A stretch of DNA of 64,000 nucleotides from Lysinibacillus piscis (lineage in GTDB: Bacteria > Bacillota > Bacilli > Bacillales_A > Planococcaceae). Shown here piece by piece: positions 24,487-33,149 of this stretch. The position numbers and the translations under genes are program-made. Location of the stretch: assembly GCF_026012395.1 (NCBI RefSeq), contig NZ_BRZA01000002.1, positions 682,001 to 746,000 on the forward strand, given 5' to 3'. The notes under the pieces are model-generated. The model was not told the origin of the DNA and did not search any database. It saw only the letters and a program-made list of their open reading frames with translations. Each line of letters begins with the position of its first letter. The first letter of the stretch is position 1.

Positions 24487-25839
24487 ATGATCGTATGTAA
24501 ATTTGGTGGAACATCTGTGGCAAGTGCTGAACAAATTCAAAAGGTAGCTGCTATTGTCAAAGCAAACCCTGCACGTAAAATCGTAGCAGTATCAGCGCCA
24601 GGCAAACGCTCAGGAGATGACATCAAAGTAACGGATTTATTAATTGAACTAGCAAATGCAGCATTAAAAAATGAACAGGTCGAAGAAAAAATACAAAATG
24701 TGGTGAACCGTTTCCAAGCGATTGCAGAAGGCTTGCATTTAGATAATAGCATTTGCGATGTGATTGCAGAGGATTTACGTGAGCGCGTACAAGGCGACCA
24801 AACAAATGAAGAACTGTTTATCGACAGCATTAAGGCGGCAGGTGAAGATAATAATGCGAAATTGATTGCCGCTTATTTCACTTCTATCGGTATGCCAGCA
24901 CGCTACGTTAGTCCTAAAAGTGGCTTAGTGGTGAATGATTTACCAGAGCGTACTTTTGCATTACCAGAAGCCTATGAGAATTTAGCTGTGTTAAAAGAGA
25001 CAAAAGAAATTATTGTGTTCCCAGGATTCTTCGGTTACACTAAAGCGGGTGTATTGCGCACCTTTGACCGTGGTGGCTCTGATATTACAGGCTCTATTTT
25101 AGCAGCGGCTGTAGAGGCAGAGTTATATGAAAACTTTACGGATGTTGATTGTGTCTTTTCAGCTAATCCAAAAGTAGTCAATGATCCAGTGGAAATTAAA
25201 GAAATCACGTATCGTGAAATGCGTGAGCTATCCTATGCAGGCTTTTCAGTATTCCATGATGAAGCATTAATGCCTGTTTATAAGATTGGGGTGCCCGTGA
25301 ACATTAAAAATACAAATAATCCATCAGCGCCAGGTACACGCATTGTTGCACGTCGTCCAGCAACAGGTCGCCCAGTAACGGGCATTTCGGCGGACAGTGG
25401 TTTTTCAACTTTATATGTGTCAAAATATTTAATGAATCGTGAAGTAGGCTTTGGACGCAGACTACTACAAATTTTAGAGGACGAAAATATTTCGTATGAA
25501 CATACACCGTCTGGTTTAGATGATATTTCAGTGATTATGCGTTCTCATCAATTAACACCAGAAAATGAAACACGCATCATTGAACGTGTGAAAAATGAAT
25601 TACAGGCTGAGCATGTTGAAATGCGTCACGGCTTCTCTATGATTGTCATTGTGGGAGAAGGAATGCGTCATAATACAGGCTTAGCAGCACGCGCAGCAAC
25701 GGCCATTTCTCAAACAGGTGCCAATATTGAAATGATTAATCAAGGCTCATCAGAAGTTAGTCTAGTATTTGGTGTCTTACAGGAATACGAGAATCAAATT
25801 TTACAAGCATTGTATAAAGAATTTTTTGCACATGCCTAA
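24487..25839 (+). CDS. lysC: Aspartate kinase (aspartokinase III type, YclM-like)
   Basis: 450-residue aspartokinase, first step of the lysine/threonine/methionine pathway (aspartate to aspartyl phosphate). The kinase domain begins 'VCKFGGTSVA' (family signature) and includes 'FDRGGSDITGSILAAA' and 'EEALMPV'-like substrate region; two ACT domains occupy about 305-450 ('ISADSGFSTLYVSKYLMNREVG', 'SMIVIVGEGMRHNTGLAARA'). The size and arrangement fit B. subtilis YclM (threonine/lysine-sensitive AK III). Start ATG 24487 has AAGGAT about 11 bases upstream. Ends in a strong terminator. Confidence 0.9.
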   Translation: MIVCKFGGTSVASAEQIQKVAAIVKANPARKIVAVSAPGKRSGDDIKVTDLLIELANAALKNEQVEEKIQNVVNRFQAIAEGLHLDNSICDVIAEDLRERVQGDQTNEELFIDSIKAAGEDNNAKLIAAYFTSIGMPARYVSPKSGLVVNDLPERTFALPEAYENLAVLKETKEIIVFPGFFGYTKAGVLRTFDRGGSDITGSILAAAVEAELYENFTDVDCVFSANPKVVNDPVEIKEITYREMRELSYAGFSVFHDEALMPVYKIGVPVNIKNTNNPSAPGTRIVARRPATGRPVTGISADSGFSTLYVSKYLMNREVGFGRRLLQILEDENISYEHTPSGLDDISVIMRSHQLTPENETRIIERVKNELQAEHVEMRHGFSMIVIVGEGMRHNTGLAARAATAISQTGANIEMINQGSSEVSLVFGVLQEYENQILQALYKEFFAHA

Positions 25840-25846
25840 TACTATG

Positions 25847-25890
25847 AACACTAATCCATGCGTTGACGATATGGATTAGTGTTTTCTTTT
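25847..25890 (+). terminator. Intrinsic terminator of aspartokinase gene
   Basis: 13-bp perfect stem AACACTAATCCAT (25847-25859) and ATGGATTAGTGTT (25871-25883), then TTCTTTT. Confidence 0.93.
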
Positions 25891-25942
25891 GGCCTCAGAT
25901 GCAGTAAAATCGAGAACATACATAAGAATTGGAGGCTTTTTT

Positions 25943-26125
25943 ATGAAAAAATTATCATTTGGGATGTTTCTTTCGGTAATCGGCATATTATTCGTGTGTT
26001 TGACAATCATGGAAGTATTACCTGCCGAAACGAAAACGATGAAGATTGTGTATATAGCGATTGGCTGGGTGTTTATTATTGGAGGCTCCATTGTGCGCTT
26101 TAAACAATTACAGCAAAAGCGTTAG
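25943..26125 (+). CDS. Small two-helix membrane protein
   Basis: 60 residues from ATG 25943, with GGAGG (25931-25935) upstream. Two hydrophobic helices (about 4-22 and 32-50) with a basic tail ('RFKQLQQKR'). No family recognised. It precedes cbiZ by 24 bp and may be the first gene of the cobinamide salvage operon, or independent; nothing in the sequence links it to B12. Confidence 0.6.
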   Translation: MKKLSFGMFLSVIGILFVCLTIMEVLPAETKTMKIVYIAIGWVFIIGGSIVRFKQLQQKR

Positions 26126-26149
26126 GTAAAAGGGGATGAATCGGTAGCG

Positions 26150-26827
26150 ATGTTAGACAAAACAGCGATAGAAATTTTAGAGCATTATGTAATGGTAAGA
26201 ACCGAAGCACCGATGAAGGTTGTATCCTCCGCAATGCACCATCCAGGCTTTGGCTATTATCGACATTTGGTGAATCGTTCTGTAGCGAAAAGCTATGATG
26301 AGCGTCAGCCACATCAGGAATTAGCGCATTTCTTACAAAAGGAAAACTTTCCAGTAGACGATACAGTCGCCATGATGACAGCTGTTCCTGCTCACTATGC
26401 AACAGTTCGAGAGTTTACATATGAAGGCATTCATCTAGTGGTGATGATTACGGCTGGTCTTAGTAATGCGGTAGATATTACGAGGGCGTTTCATCGACAA
26501 GAGCTGTATTATCCTGGAACGATTAATACATGGGTGCTTATTAATGGACGACTATCGGATGAAGCGCTCTTTCAAGCCATGATTTCCTCAACAGAAGCAA
26601 AGGTGAGAGCTTTATTGGATGGACAAATTATAGACCCAACAACAGGGACGCTTGCTACAGGTACATCCACAGATAGTTTATTAATTGCGTCGACAGAGGA
26701 AGGGGACTATCATCAATATGCAGGCCCAATTACACTGTTAGGCAAAGTCATCGGTCATGGCGTCTATGAAACAATGTGTGAGGCAATAGCGCGTTATAAA
26801 AAAGCACAGGAGGAAAAGGAGAAATGA
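26150..26827 (+). CDS. cbiZ: Adenosylcobinamide amidohydrolase
   Basis: 225 residues of the CbiZ family: 'ITAGLSNAVDITRA', 'GTINTWVLING' and 'ATGTSTDSLLIASTEEG' are its conserved blocks. CbiZ removes the aminopropanol side chain of (pseudo)cobamide precursors, giving adenosylcobyric acid, which lets cells remodel scavenged corrinoids. This fits the neighbours, which re-attach a linker and lower ligand. ATG 26150 is followed by an ATGA overlap into cbiB. The ribosome site (AAAGGGGATGA) is rather far upstream. Confidence 0.88.
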   Translation: MLDKTAIEILEHYVMVRTEAPMKVVSSAMHHPGFGYYRHLVNRSVAKSYDERQPHQELAHFLQKENFPVDDTVAMMTAVPAHYATVREFTYEGIHLVVMITAGLSNAVDITRAFHRQELYYPGTINTWVLINGRLSDEALFQAMISSTEAKVRALLDGQIIDPTTGTLATGTSTDSLLIASTEEGDYHQYAGPITLLGKVIGHGVYETMCEAIARYKKAQEEKEK

Positions 26828-27780
26828 TACCACTTGTCATAGCCTGCTTGATAGGGCTTCTGTTTGATTTAATCGTGGGTGATCCGCCAAAACTGCCACA
26901 TCCTGTACGTTGGATTGGTACACTGATTCAATCTCAAACAGCACTTTGGAATAAAGGACGAGCACGGAAGCTAAAGGGTATGTTGATGGCACTAGCTGTC
27001 ATTGGCACAACGATGCTGGTGGTGACCATACTGATTATTATGAGCTATCGGGTGAGTCTGCTCTTTGGCATTGTTGTCGAAGGCTTGCTGATTGGGATTG
27101 GCTTGGCACAACGCAGTTTAAAGGAAGCAGCACTAGCAGTGTATACACCATTAGCACAAGGCGATTTTGCAGAGGCACGTGTGAAGCTTTCATGGATTGT
27201 AGGGCGCGATACAGAAAAGCTTGGGGAGGATGAAATTGTGCGAGGTGTTGTCGAAACCGTTTCTGAAAATACGAGTGACGGCATTACAGCTCCATTATTT
27301 TATGCCTTTTTATTTGGAGCGATTGGCTTATGGGGCTATAAAGCGGTCAATACATTGGATTCAATGGTTGGCTATAAAAATGAGAAATATCAAGAGTTCG
27401 GCATGTTTTCAGCCAAGCTAGATGATGTTTTGAACTTTATTCCAAGTCGTTTAACAGGCTTGTTGATGGTTTTGGGAACGAAAAATGAAACAGCTCATTC
27501 TTTAAGCACACGATTGAAGCGCTGGCTACAGGATGCTAAAAAACACCCAAGCCCTAATAGTGGTTACTTAGAGGCAGCGACAGCCGTACAGCTTGGTGTA
27601 CAGCTAGGTGGGCGAAATACATATCAAGGTATCGTTTCGAATCGAGCGGTGATGGGCGAAAAATTAGTACCGCTCACAAAGCAACATATTCTCACAGCCA
27701 TTCGACATATGCGTATCGCTACATTGTTATTCACACTTGTCATGTTAGCATGGGGGGTGCTACTTTTTGTTATTGCCTAA
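26824..27780 (+). CDS. cbiB: Adenosylcobinamide-phosphate synthase (CbiB/CobD)
   Basis: 318-residue membrane enzyme that joins adenosylcobyric acid to (R)-1-aminopropanol-2-phosphate. Recognised by 'DLIVGDPPKLPHPVRWIG' at the N-terminus, 'VRGVVETVSENTSDGITAPLFYAFLFG' and 'NTLDSMVGYKNEKYQEFGMFSAKLDDVLNFIPSRLTG'. About five hydrophobic segments. The start overlaps the cbiZ stop by four bases, and its end overlaps the next gene by 14 bases, so expression is coupled. Confidence 0.93.
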   Translation: MIPLVIACLIGLLFDLIVGDPPKLPHPVRWIGTLIQSQTALWNKGRARKLKGMLMALAVIGTTMLVVTILIIMSYRVSLLFGIVVEGLLIGIGLAQRSLKEAALAVYTPLAQGDFAEARVKLSWIVGRDTEKLGEDEIVRGVVETVSENTSDGITAPLFYAFLFGAIGLWGYKAVNTLDSMVGYKNEKYQEFGMFSAKLDDVLNFIPSRLTGLLMVLGTKNETAHSLSTRLKRWLQDAKKHPSPNSGYLEAATAVQLGVQLGGRNTYQGIVSNRAVMGEKLVPLTKQHILTAIRHMRIATLLFTLVMLAWGVLLFVIA

Positions 27781-28852
27781 TCATGGAGCGAATCCACAGT
27801 ATTTGTATCAACAATTAGGGCTTGAAATGCCAGCTAAAGTCTATGATTTCAGTGAAAATGTCAATGCATTTGGTCCACCTGCTTTTGTAGAGCAGCAATG
27901 GCAAAGCTATCTCTCTCTATTGCAACATTATCCGAATCCAGAAGGTGAGCCATTTTTGACACAGGTGGCAGCCTTTCATCAGCTCGATAAGACAGAGGTG
28001 TTGCTAGGAAATGGGGCATCTGAGCTTTTGACTGTCCTAGCGAAACGCTACCGTCATAAACGGGTGATTTTGATACATCCAACATTTTCAGAGTATGAGC
28101 GCACATTGCGAGCAGCAGGAGCAAAGGTACAATCGATTGTTGTGGAAGATGTTCGGGATTATACATTACCAATGGAGCAGCTTCAACAGGCGATGGTGGA
28201 GGCGGACGCATTATATCTATGTATACCGAATAATCCAACAGGTGTATTACCAAATCAACAGGACATTGAACAATTGCTTATTCATGGAGCGAATGTAGCA
28301 TGTGAGCTTGTGTTTGATGAAGCCTTTATGGATTGGGTGGAGGAAGCCTATTCATGGATTCCTCAAATTCAACAGTATCCACATCTAATTGTGGTACGTT
28401 CGATGACAAAGATGTATGCCATTCCAGGTATTCGTCTTGGTTATTTAGTCGCACAACCAGCTATTATAGCCGCACTTCAACAAATGCTTGCCCATTGGAA
28501 TTTGAATGCACTTGCGTTGACGATTGGGGCTAATTGCTTACAAGAAACACACTATCGGGAGCAAGCAATTACTTATGCTGTAGCACAAAGACAAGCATTG
28601 CAGCACTATTTGCGTGAGCATGGCTGCCAAGTGACAAATAGTGTGACCAATTATGTATGCTTTGCTTTACCAACAGTTGCGCACAATGATACTTTTTTTC
28701 AACATTGTTTGACAAGAGGCATTGTTTTACGTCATACGCATAATTTTCTCGGTTTGGACGGACAATGGTTCCGTATAGGCATTAAAAATCAAGTAGCGAT
28801 GACTTATTTAAAAAGCTGTTTGGAAGCATGGTTTCAAGGAGTGGAAGAATGA
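27767..28852 (+). CDS. cobD: L-threonine-O-3-phosphate decarboxylase (CobD/HisC-like PLP enzyme)
   Basis: 361-residue fold-type I aminotransferase-like enzyme. 'YDFSENVNAFGPP', 'YPNPEGEPF', 'LGNGASELL' and 'CIPNNPTGVLP' are typical, and the PLP Lys is in 'SMTKMYAIPGIRLGY'. Its place between cbiB and a phosphatase in a corrinoid operon supports production of aminopropanol phosphate rather than histidinol-phosphate transamination. The Cys-rich tail seen in some CobD proteins is absent. The start is probably TTG 27767, with GGGGGGTG eight bases upstream inside cbiB; no ATG is available at this end. Confidence 0.83.
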   Translation: MLLPNHGANPQYLYQQLGLEMPAKVYDFSENVNAFGPPAFVEQQWQSYLSLLQHYPNPEGEPFLTQVAAFHQLDKTEVLLGNGASELLTVLAKRYRHKRVILIHPTFSEYERTLRAAGAKVQSIVVEDVRDYTLPMEQLQQAMVEADALYLCIPNNPTGVLPNQQDIEQLLIHGANVACELVFDEAFMDWVEEAYSWIPQIQQYPHLIVVRSMTKMYAIPGIRLGYLVAQPAIIAALQQMLAHWNLNALALTIGANCLQETHYREQAITYAVAQRQALQHYLREHGCQVTNSVTNYVCFALPTVAHNDTFFQHCLTRGIVLRHTHNFLGLDGQWFRIGIKNQVAMTYLKSCLEAWFQGVEE

Positions 28853-29457
28853 CAACTTTTTATATGGTAAGACATGGAGAAACAATATGGAATCAAATGC
28901 AGCGTCTACAAGGTTGGTTGGATTCACCACTGACAGCAACAGGTATTGCACAAGCTGAAAAATTGTGTGAGGCGTTACGGGATGTGCCATTTACAGCCGC
29001 TTATAGTAGTTCAAGTGGACGAGCAATGGAAACGATGCGTATTGTTCTTGGGCAACGTTCATTATCTATTGTAGAGGAAGATGGTTTACGAGAGATTTTT
29101 CTAGGTAATTGGCAAGGAGAAACGGTAGAGGATATTATCGCGGTAGATGAGCTGTCTTATAGTAACTATTTATATGCACCAGAAAAATTTCAGCCGACAC
29201 ATACAGAGAGCTTTGAAGCTGTGACAGAACGTGCATTACAGGTACTGCTTGCGGTTGCGGAGCGTGAGCCAAATGGCACGATTTTAATTGTCTCTCATGC
29301 AGTTACGATTAAATGTCTGTTAAATGCTGTTTTAGGGCGTGAGTTGGCATCATTATGGGCGGAGCCATTTATTCATGGTACCAGTGTCACAACGATTGAG
29401 CGAGTAGAGCAGCAATGGTTGGTGAAGGAGATTGGAAATATAACCCATTTAGACTAA
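28849..29457 (+). CDS. Histidine phosphatase (phosphoglycerate mutase-like), probable alpha-ribazole or cobamide phosphatase
   Basis: 202 residues from ATG 28849, overlapping the cobD stop (ATGA), with AAGGAG upstream. 'YMVRHGETIWN' carries the catalytic His; 'EIFLGNWQGETVEDI' and 'LIVSHAVTIKCL' with the second His are the other family blocks. Phosphatases of this family in cob operons (CobC type) dephosphorylate alpha-ribazole phosphate or adenosylcobalamin phosphate. A second family member lies at 30947, so the two may act on different substrates. Confidence 0.82.
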   Translation: MTTFYMVRHGETIWNQMQRLQGWLDSPLTATGIAQAEKLCEALRDVPFTAAYSSSSGRAMETMRIVLGQRSLSIVEEDGLREIFLGNWQGETVEDIIAVDELSYSNYLYAPEKFQPTHTESFEAVTERALQVLLAVAEREPNGTILIVSHAVTIKCLLNAVLGRELASLWAEPFIHGTSVTTIERVEQQWLVKEIGNITHLD

Positions 29458-29473
29458 GTAGAGAAAGGGTTTC

Positions 29474-29570
29474 GTAGACAATCGACAACATTGCGTGGAT
29501 ATTCGACACAACTTCGTAGACAATCGACAAAATAACGTGGATATTCGACAAAGTGATGTAGATAAATCGC
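29474..29570. repeat. 21-bp-period tandem repeat inside the cob operon
   Basis: Five units start at 29474, 29495, 29516, 29537 and 29558, exactly 21 bp apart. Two alternating versions, GTAGACAATCGACA and GTGGATATTCGACA, give a 42-bp higher-order period. It fills the only sizeable gap (152 bp) between salvage genes. The first version is identical to the unit at 12664. Confidence 0.9.
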
Positions 29571-29609
29571 TCTTTTCGTTATTTATAGTACAAGAGGAGG
29601 TGTAGGGGA

Positions 29610-30182
29610 ATGCCACTTCTTTTTATTACTGGTGGTGTACGCAGTGGGAAATCACATTTTGCGGAACAAACGGCTATTCGTTACTATCAAGAAGCCCAAC
29701 AAAATAAGCGTTTACTGTATATTGCCTCTGGTGTCGCCTTAGATGCTGAAATGGCAAGTCGCATTGCGAGACATCAAGCAGACCGTCAAACACAAGCTGT
29801 TCAATGGCTGACAATGGAAGCACCCGTAGATCTGGCAGATGCGCTTGCACAGCTACAAACAGGTGATATTGTGCTATGGGACTGTGTCACAACATGGCTG
29901 GCAAACGCTTTATATGATGGCTTCGAAGCAGGTACACCATGTATCTCACAGTCAGGATGCTTGGAGCAGAAATTAGCTGAATTAAAGCAGGCTATCCAAA
30001 TGGCCCTTACACAACAAGTAACATTATTAGTTGTATCCAATGAATTATTTGAAGAGCCACCATATGCTAATAGGGAAGTAGAGCTGTATCGTCAGACATT
30101 GGGTGAATTACATCAATGGTTGGCATCTATTGCCGATGAGGCGTATGAGATGGATTATGGTTGCTTGAAAAAATGGAAATAA
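29610..30182 (+). CDS. cobU: Adenosylcobinamide kinase / adenosylcobinamide-phosphate guanylyltransferase
   Basis: 190-residue CobU family enzyme: phosphorylates adenosylcobinamide and then makes AdoCbi-GDP. The Walker A is 'GGVRSGKSHFAE' (residues about 8-19) and the guanylylated His lies in 'RIARHQADRQTQAVQWLTME'. The later 'TNEVGxGIVP' motif appears only as 'VSNELFEEPPYANREVELYRQTLGELHQWLA', a variant. AGGAGG is upstream of ATG 29610. A second, shorter CobU-like protein follows at 31495. Confidence 0.88.
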   Translation: MPLLFITGGVRSGKSHFAEQTAIRYYQEAQQNKRLLYIASGVALDAEMASRIARHQADRQTQAVQWLTMEAPVDLADALAQLQTGDIVLWDCVTTWLANALYDGFEAGTPCISQSGCLEQKLAELKQAIQMALTQQVTLLVVSNELFEEPPYANREVELYRQTLGELHQWLASIADEAYEMDYGCLKKWK

Positions 30183-30194
30183 TGAGGGGATGAC

Positions 30195-30977
30195 ATGGCA
30201 AAAAACATCTGGCATAGTTTTTTATTAACATGGCAGTTTTTCACGAGTATCCCGATAAAAAAAGAACTACCTTTGTCGAAAAGCACGATTACAGGTATGT
30301 TCGCTTTTTTACCGTTGATAGGCGCATGTATGGGAGCCTTTGTTGCACTTGTACTCTACATCTTGACTACATGGACAGCGAGCAGTGAACTGTTGCTTGC
30401 CTTTTTAATTGTCGGACTGTTCGCTTTTTTAACAGGTGGTCTGCATTTAGATGGCTTTATTGATATGAGCGATGCGTTTTTTTCCTATCGAGAACAAGAA
30501 AAACGCTTAGCAATATTAGATGATCCGCGTGTAGGTGCATTCGGTGTGCTAGCTGTGCTATTTTTAGTGCTTGGCAAGTTAGTAATCATTCATGAGCTGC
30601 TTATACAGCAGCAATTTGCTCTATGGATGGTAATATTGTTGCCATTTTTAACACGACTAGGCATGATTTTCTACTTTTTATCCTTAAAATGCTCAAGAGA
30701 CAAAGGGCTTGCTGCTTTTTTTAAAGCACATATACTACCGAACCATTTAATAGCTTGGCTGTTTGTCCTCGTCATTATTGTCTACAGCGTACTGTATACT
30801 ATAATTGGTTTATCCTATGTTCCCGCTTTACTGCTTCTTGTAGTAGTAATGGTCTTTTGGCTTTTTCGTCAATTTACGATACGTCATTTTGGAGGCGTGT
30901 CAGGTGATTTATTGGGGGCATCAATCGAAGGAATGGAGGCTGTATTATGGGTGATATTGTTACTGTGCACTTATTAA
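30195..30977 (+). CDS. cobS: Adenosylcobinamide-GDP ribazoletransferase (cobalamin synthase)
   Basis: 260-residue membrane enzyme joining AdoCbi-GDP with alpha-ribazole (or its phosphate). 'FTSIPI', 'GGLHLDGFIDMSDAFFS' with the acidic Mg site, 'DDPRVGAFGVLAVL' and 'GGVSGDLLGASIE' are all present, plus about six hydrophobic helices. The start lies 12 bp after cobU with GAGGGGATG. Its end overlaps the phosphatase gene by 31 bases. Confidence 0.94.
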   Translation: MAKNIWHSFLLTWQFFTSIPIKKELPLSKSTITGMFAFLPLIGACMGAFVALVLYILTTWTASSELLLAFLIVGLFAFLTGGLHLDGFIDMSDAFFSYREQEKRLAILDDPRVGAFGVLAVLFLVLGKLVIIHELLIQQQFALWMVILLPFLTRLGMIFYFLSLKCSRDKGLAAFFKAHILPNHLIAWLFVLVIIVYSVLYTIIGLSYVPALLLLVVVMVFWLFRQFTIRHFGGVSGDLLGASIEGMEAVLWVILLLCTY

Positions 30978-31543
30978 GACATGCACCAACAAAGGAAAAT
31001 AGAGAAAAACGTTATATAGGTTGGACAGATGCGCCATTAGCAGATGGCTCTGTACTGCCAATTATTAGCTCGACTGTTTCAACGGTGTATGGTAGCGATC
31101 TATGTCGCTGTCGAGAAACGGCTGCCGCTTATTTTCCAAATGCCAACTATTTAGCAGACAAGCAATTACGTGAAATGAATTTTGGTGATTTTGAAGGTAA
31201 AACCTATGAGGAATTAAAAACAGATGAACGCTATTGTGCATGGCTGGACGACCCAACACAATCGCCAGCACCTAATGGAGAAACATTTAACGCATTTTGT
31301 CAGCGTGTGCAAAAAGGCTTTCGCGCATTGCCAAAAGACAATCAGGAATATTATCTGGTTGTCCACGGTGGCGTTATTCGCGCGTTACTTGTTGCCTTTG
31401 CGCCAACAGCACAATCTTTTTGGTCCTATACAGTGCCACATCATCAGCAATGGACATTACATTTTACACAAGCAGCTTGGGAGGAGGGAGCGAGATGCAT
31501 GTCTTTATTGGCGGCGCCTATAATGGCAAAACCGACTATGTAA
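30947..31543 (+). CDS. cobC: Alpha-ribazole phosphatase-like histidine phosphatase (CobC type)
   Basis: 198 residues beginning 'MGDIVTVHLLRHAPTKEN', where RHAPT is the CobC-style catalytic loop, followed by 'REMNFGDFEGKTYEEL' and 'LVVHGGVIRALL'. The family removes the phosphate from alpha-ribazole-5'-phosphate or cobalamin-5'-phosphate at the end of nucleotide loop assembly. ATG 30947 sits inside cobS with TGGAGG nine bases upstream. It also overlaps the next gene by 49 bases. Confidence 0.85.
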   Translation: MGDIVTVHLLRHAPTKENREKRYIGWTDAPLADGSVLPIISSTVSTVYGSDLCRCRETAAAYFPNANYLADKQLREMNFGDFEGKTYEELKTDERYCAWLDDPTQSPAPNGETFNAFCQRVQKGFRALPKDNQEYYLVVHGGVIRALLVAFAPTAQSFWSYTVPHHQQWTLHFTQAAWEEGARCMSLLAAPIMAKPTM

Positions 31544-31887
31544 TGCGTCTACTCGATGGTCAATCCGTCACACTTATAGATGGTGTGTTACCAAGTGAAG
31601 CAGTGGCAGGAGAGACGCTTGTCGTAAAAAATCTAGAACGATGGCTCATCACACAAAATTTAACCGAAGATGCACCACTTATTGACCATATTGTCACAAC
31701 ATTTGAGGCGATTGAAAAGCAGTGTACCTTGTACGTGATTGTCACAGATATGGGGCGTGGTGTTGTACCGATGGATAAGCAGGCAAGATATTTGCGTGAC
31801 ACATGTGGACGTTTATATCAAGCGTTATTTGCTAGAGCCACACATGTAGAACGAATTTGGTATGGAATTGGGGAACGATTAAAATAA
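31495..31887 (+). CDS. CobU-like P-loop protein, lacks guanylyltransferase His region
   Basis: 130 residues from ATG 31495 (GGAGGAGGGAG upstream). 'FIGGAYNGKT' is an intact Walker A (GxxxxGKT), and the C-terminal half 'VTDMGRGVVPMDKQARYLRDTCGRLYQAL' corresponds to the 'EVGxGIVPxxxxxRxxRDxxGxxNQ' block of CobU. The segment with the guanylylated His is missing, and the protein is about 50 residues shorter than CobU. The neighbouring full CobU has the His segment but a divergent version of this block. Possibly a kinase-only paralogue or partner subunit; not provable from sequence. Confidence 0.7.
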   Translation: MHVFIGGAYNGKTDYVMRLLDGQSVTLIDGVLPSEAVAGETLVVKNLERWLITQNLTEDAPLIDHIVTTFEAIEKQCTLYVIVTDMGRGVVPMDKQARYLRDTCGRLYQALFARATHVERIWYGIGERLK

Positions 31888-31908
31888 TGCGGAAAAGAGG
31901 AAATGGCT

Positions 31909-32406
31909 ATGAATCGACAAAAATTAATCAAACTAGTAATGACGGCACTTGTTGCGGCTATTTGTGCTATTGGAGCAATGATTAAAATACCAGCGCCTAT
32001 TGTCAATAGTGCCGCATTGGATTCAGCTCCTGCTTTTTTAAGTGTGGTCTTTTTATCTCCTATATTGGCAGGAGTGGCAGGACTTATTGGGCATATGGTG
32101 ACGGCTTTAACATCAGGTTTTCCGTTTGGGCCATTACATATCATTATTGCTATTGAAATGTTTATCGTCGTGTGGATTTTTGGCTTCATGCACAAAAAGG
32201 GCTGGCATTTTTGGAAATGGCCTGTTGCATTACTGCTAAATGGCATTGTAGCGCCATTGCCATTTTATTTTATTATTAGTCCAGCCTTCTATTTCGGTGC
32301 TATTGTGAACCTATTGATAGCAACCACAATTAATTTAGTTGTGGTAGCGATTGTTTTACCTGTGTTAACGAAAGTTTTGATGCGTAAGGAAGGGCGAGTA
32401 CATTGA
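31909..32406 (+). CDS. cblT: ECF-type S component, probable alpha-ribazole transporter (CblT-like)
   Basis: 165 residues with about five hydrophobic helices of the ECF substrate-binding (S component) fold; 'PIVNSAALDSAPAFLSVVFLSPILAGVAGLIGHMVTALTSG' is typical of the vitamin-precursor group. ATG 31909 is preferred to 31903 because AGAGG is eight bases from it. In Listeria and Geobacillus a similar protein, CblT, imports alpha-ribazole and works with the kinase CblS. The next gene looks like CblS, which supports this call; no ECF energy module is in the window. Confidence 0.72.
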   Translation: MNRQKLIKLVMTALVAAICAIGAMIKIPAPIVNSAALDSAPAFLSVVFLSPILAGVAGLIGHMVTALTSGFPFGPLHIIIAIEMFIVVWIFGFMHKKGWHFWKWPVALLLNGIVAPLPFYFIISPAFYFGAIVNLLIATTINLVVVAIVLPVLTKVLMRKEGRVH

Positions 32407-33080
32407 GAAATGCCATCCAAATAGGCAACTGGATTGCCACAATGGATAATGCAGCAGCAATTGGTGAGAAACCACAAGATGTTGTAGCTGCTCCAAACCA
32501 ATTGACCGCTTATTTTACAGCACGTGTCACATTCTTTGAGCAATTAGCAGCCAATGCCTTGCCAACACAAATTTTGCTTGCCAATTTTTCAGGTGATGTC
32601 ACATGGTCACACTATTGCTTGGGCATTCAGCAAGTATTTGAAGAGGCAGCACTATCATGTCCACCGATTGCAGGCAGTACAGAATCCAATATGTCGACAA
32701 TGCAATCGGCGCTAGCTATTACAATGCTTGGCGAGCAGCAACAGCGAGATCTATATGCAACAGATGACCTGATTTGGTACACATATGGGCTACCACTTGT
32801 TGGGGCGGAGGTGGTCGAGCAAGCGGAGGATGTAGCACAGGTACAAGCTGTTTTTCAAGCATGGCAGAAGGAAGTTGTGCAGCAAGTTTGGCCTGTTGGT
32901 TCAAAAGGCTTACAGGCAGAATTTAGCCGTTTATTTGGTGAACGAACGATTACATGTCCCGTTGATTGTATGAAAACGGCTGGTCCTTGTACGATTGTGT
33001 TGCTCGGTATTCGTCCAGAAAATGAGCAGCTGGCAAAACACTATTTCCAAAGGCATTTTCATAAGCTCACAATAGGCTAA
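32403..33080 (+). CDS. cblS: Probable alpha-ribazole kinase (CblS-like, AIR-synthase-related fold)
   Basis: 225 residues. 'MDNAAAIGEKPQDVV', 'LTAYFTARVTFFEQLA' and 'PPIAGSTESNMSTMQSALAITMLGE' follow the order seen in AIR-synthase/ThiL/SelD-like ATP-binding proteins. In this operon the best fit is CblS, which phosphorylates alpha-ribazole and so replaces the CobT route to the lower ligand nucleotide. The start is TTG 32403 overlapping the cblT stop (TTGA), with GGAAGGG upstream. A hairpin (CAATAGGC/GCCTATTG, 33070-33097) straddles the stop but lacks a T tract. Confidence 0.68.
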   Translation: MRNAIQIGNWIATMDNAAAIGEKPQDVVAAPNQLTAYFTARVTFFEQLAANALPTQILLANFSGDVTWSHYCLGIQQVFEEAALSCPPIAGSTESNMSTMQSALAITMLGEQQQRDLYATDDLIWYTYGLPLVGAEVVEQAEDVAQVQAVFQAWQKEVVQQVWPVGSKGLQAEFSRLFGERTITCPVDCMKTAGPCTIVLLGIRPENEQLAKHYFQRHFHKLTIG

Positions 33081-33149
33081 GGACAAAACGCCTATTGCCA
33101 CGATAAACACAATATGTTAGATTAATTGAGGAAGTCAAACACAATATAT

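Noticed and set aside
27861-28253. 130-codon minus frame
   Set aside because: Antisense of the CobD-like PLP enzyme, no initiation signal.
29474-29570. Regular repeats considered as a CRISPR array
   Set aside because: The period of 21 bp leaves no room for spacers, units alternate between two forms and lack palindromic stems.
31818-32246. 142-codon minus frame
   Set aside because: Antisense shadow of the ECF S-component gene; low-complexity Ile/Ala composition mirrors the hydrophobic codons of the real gene.
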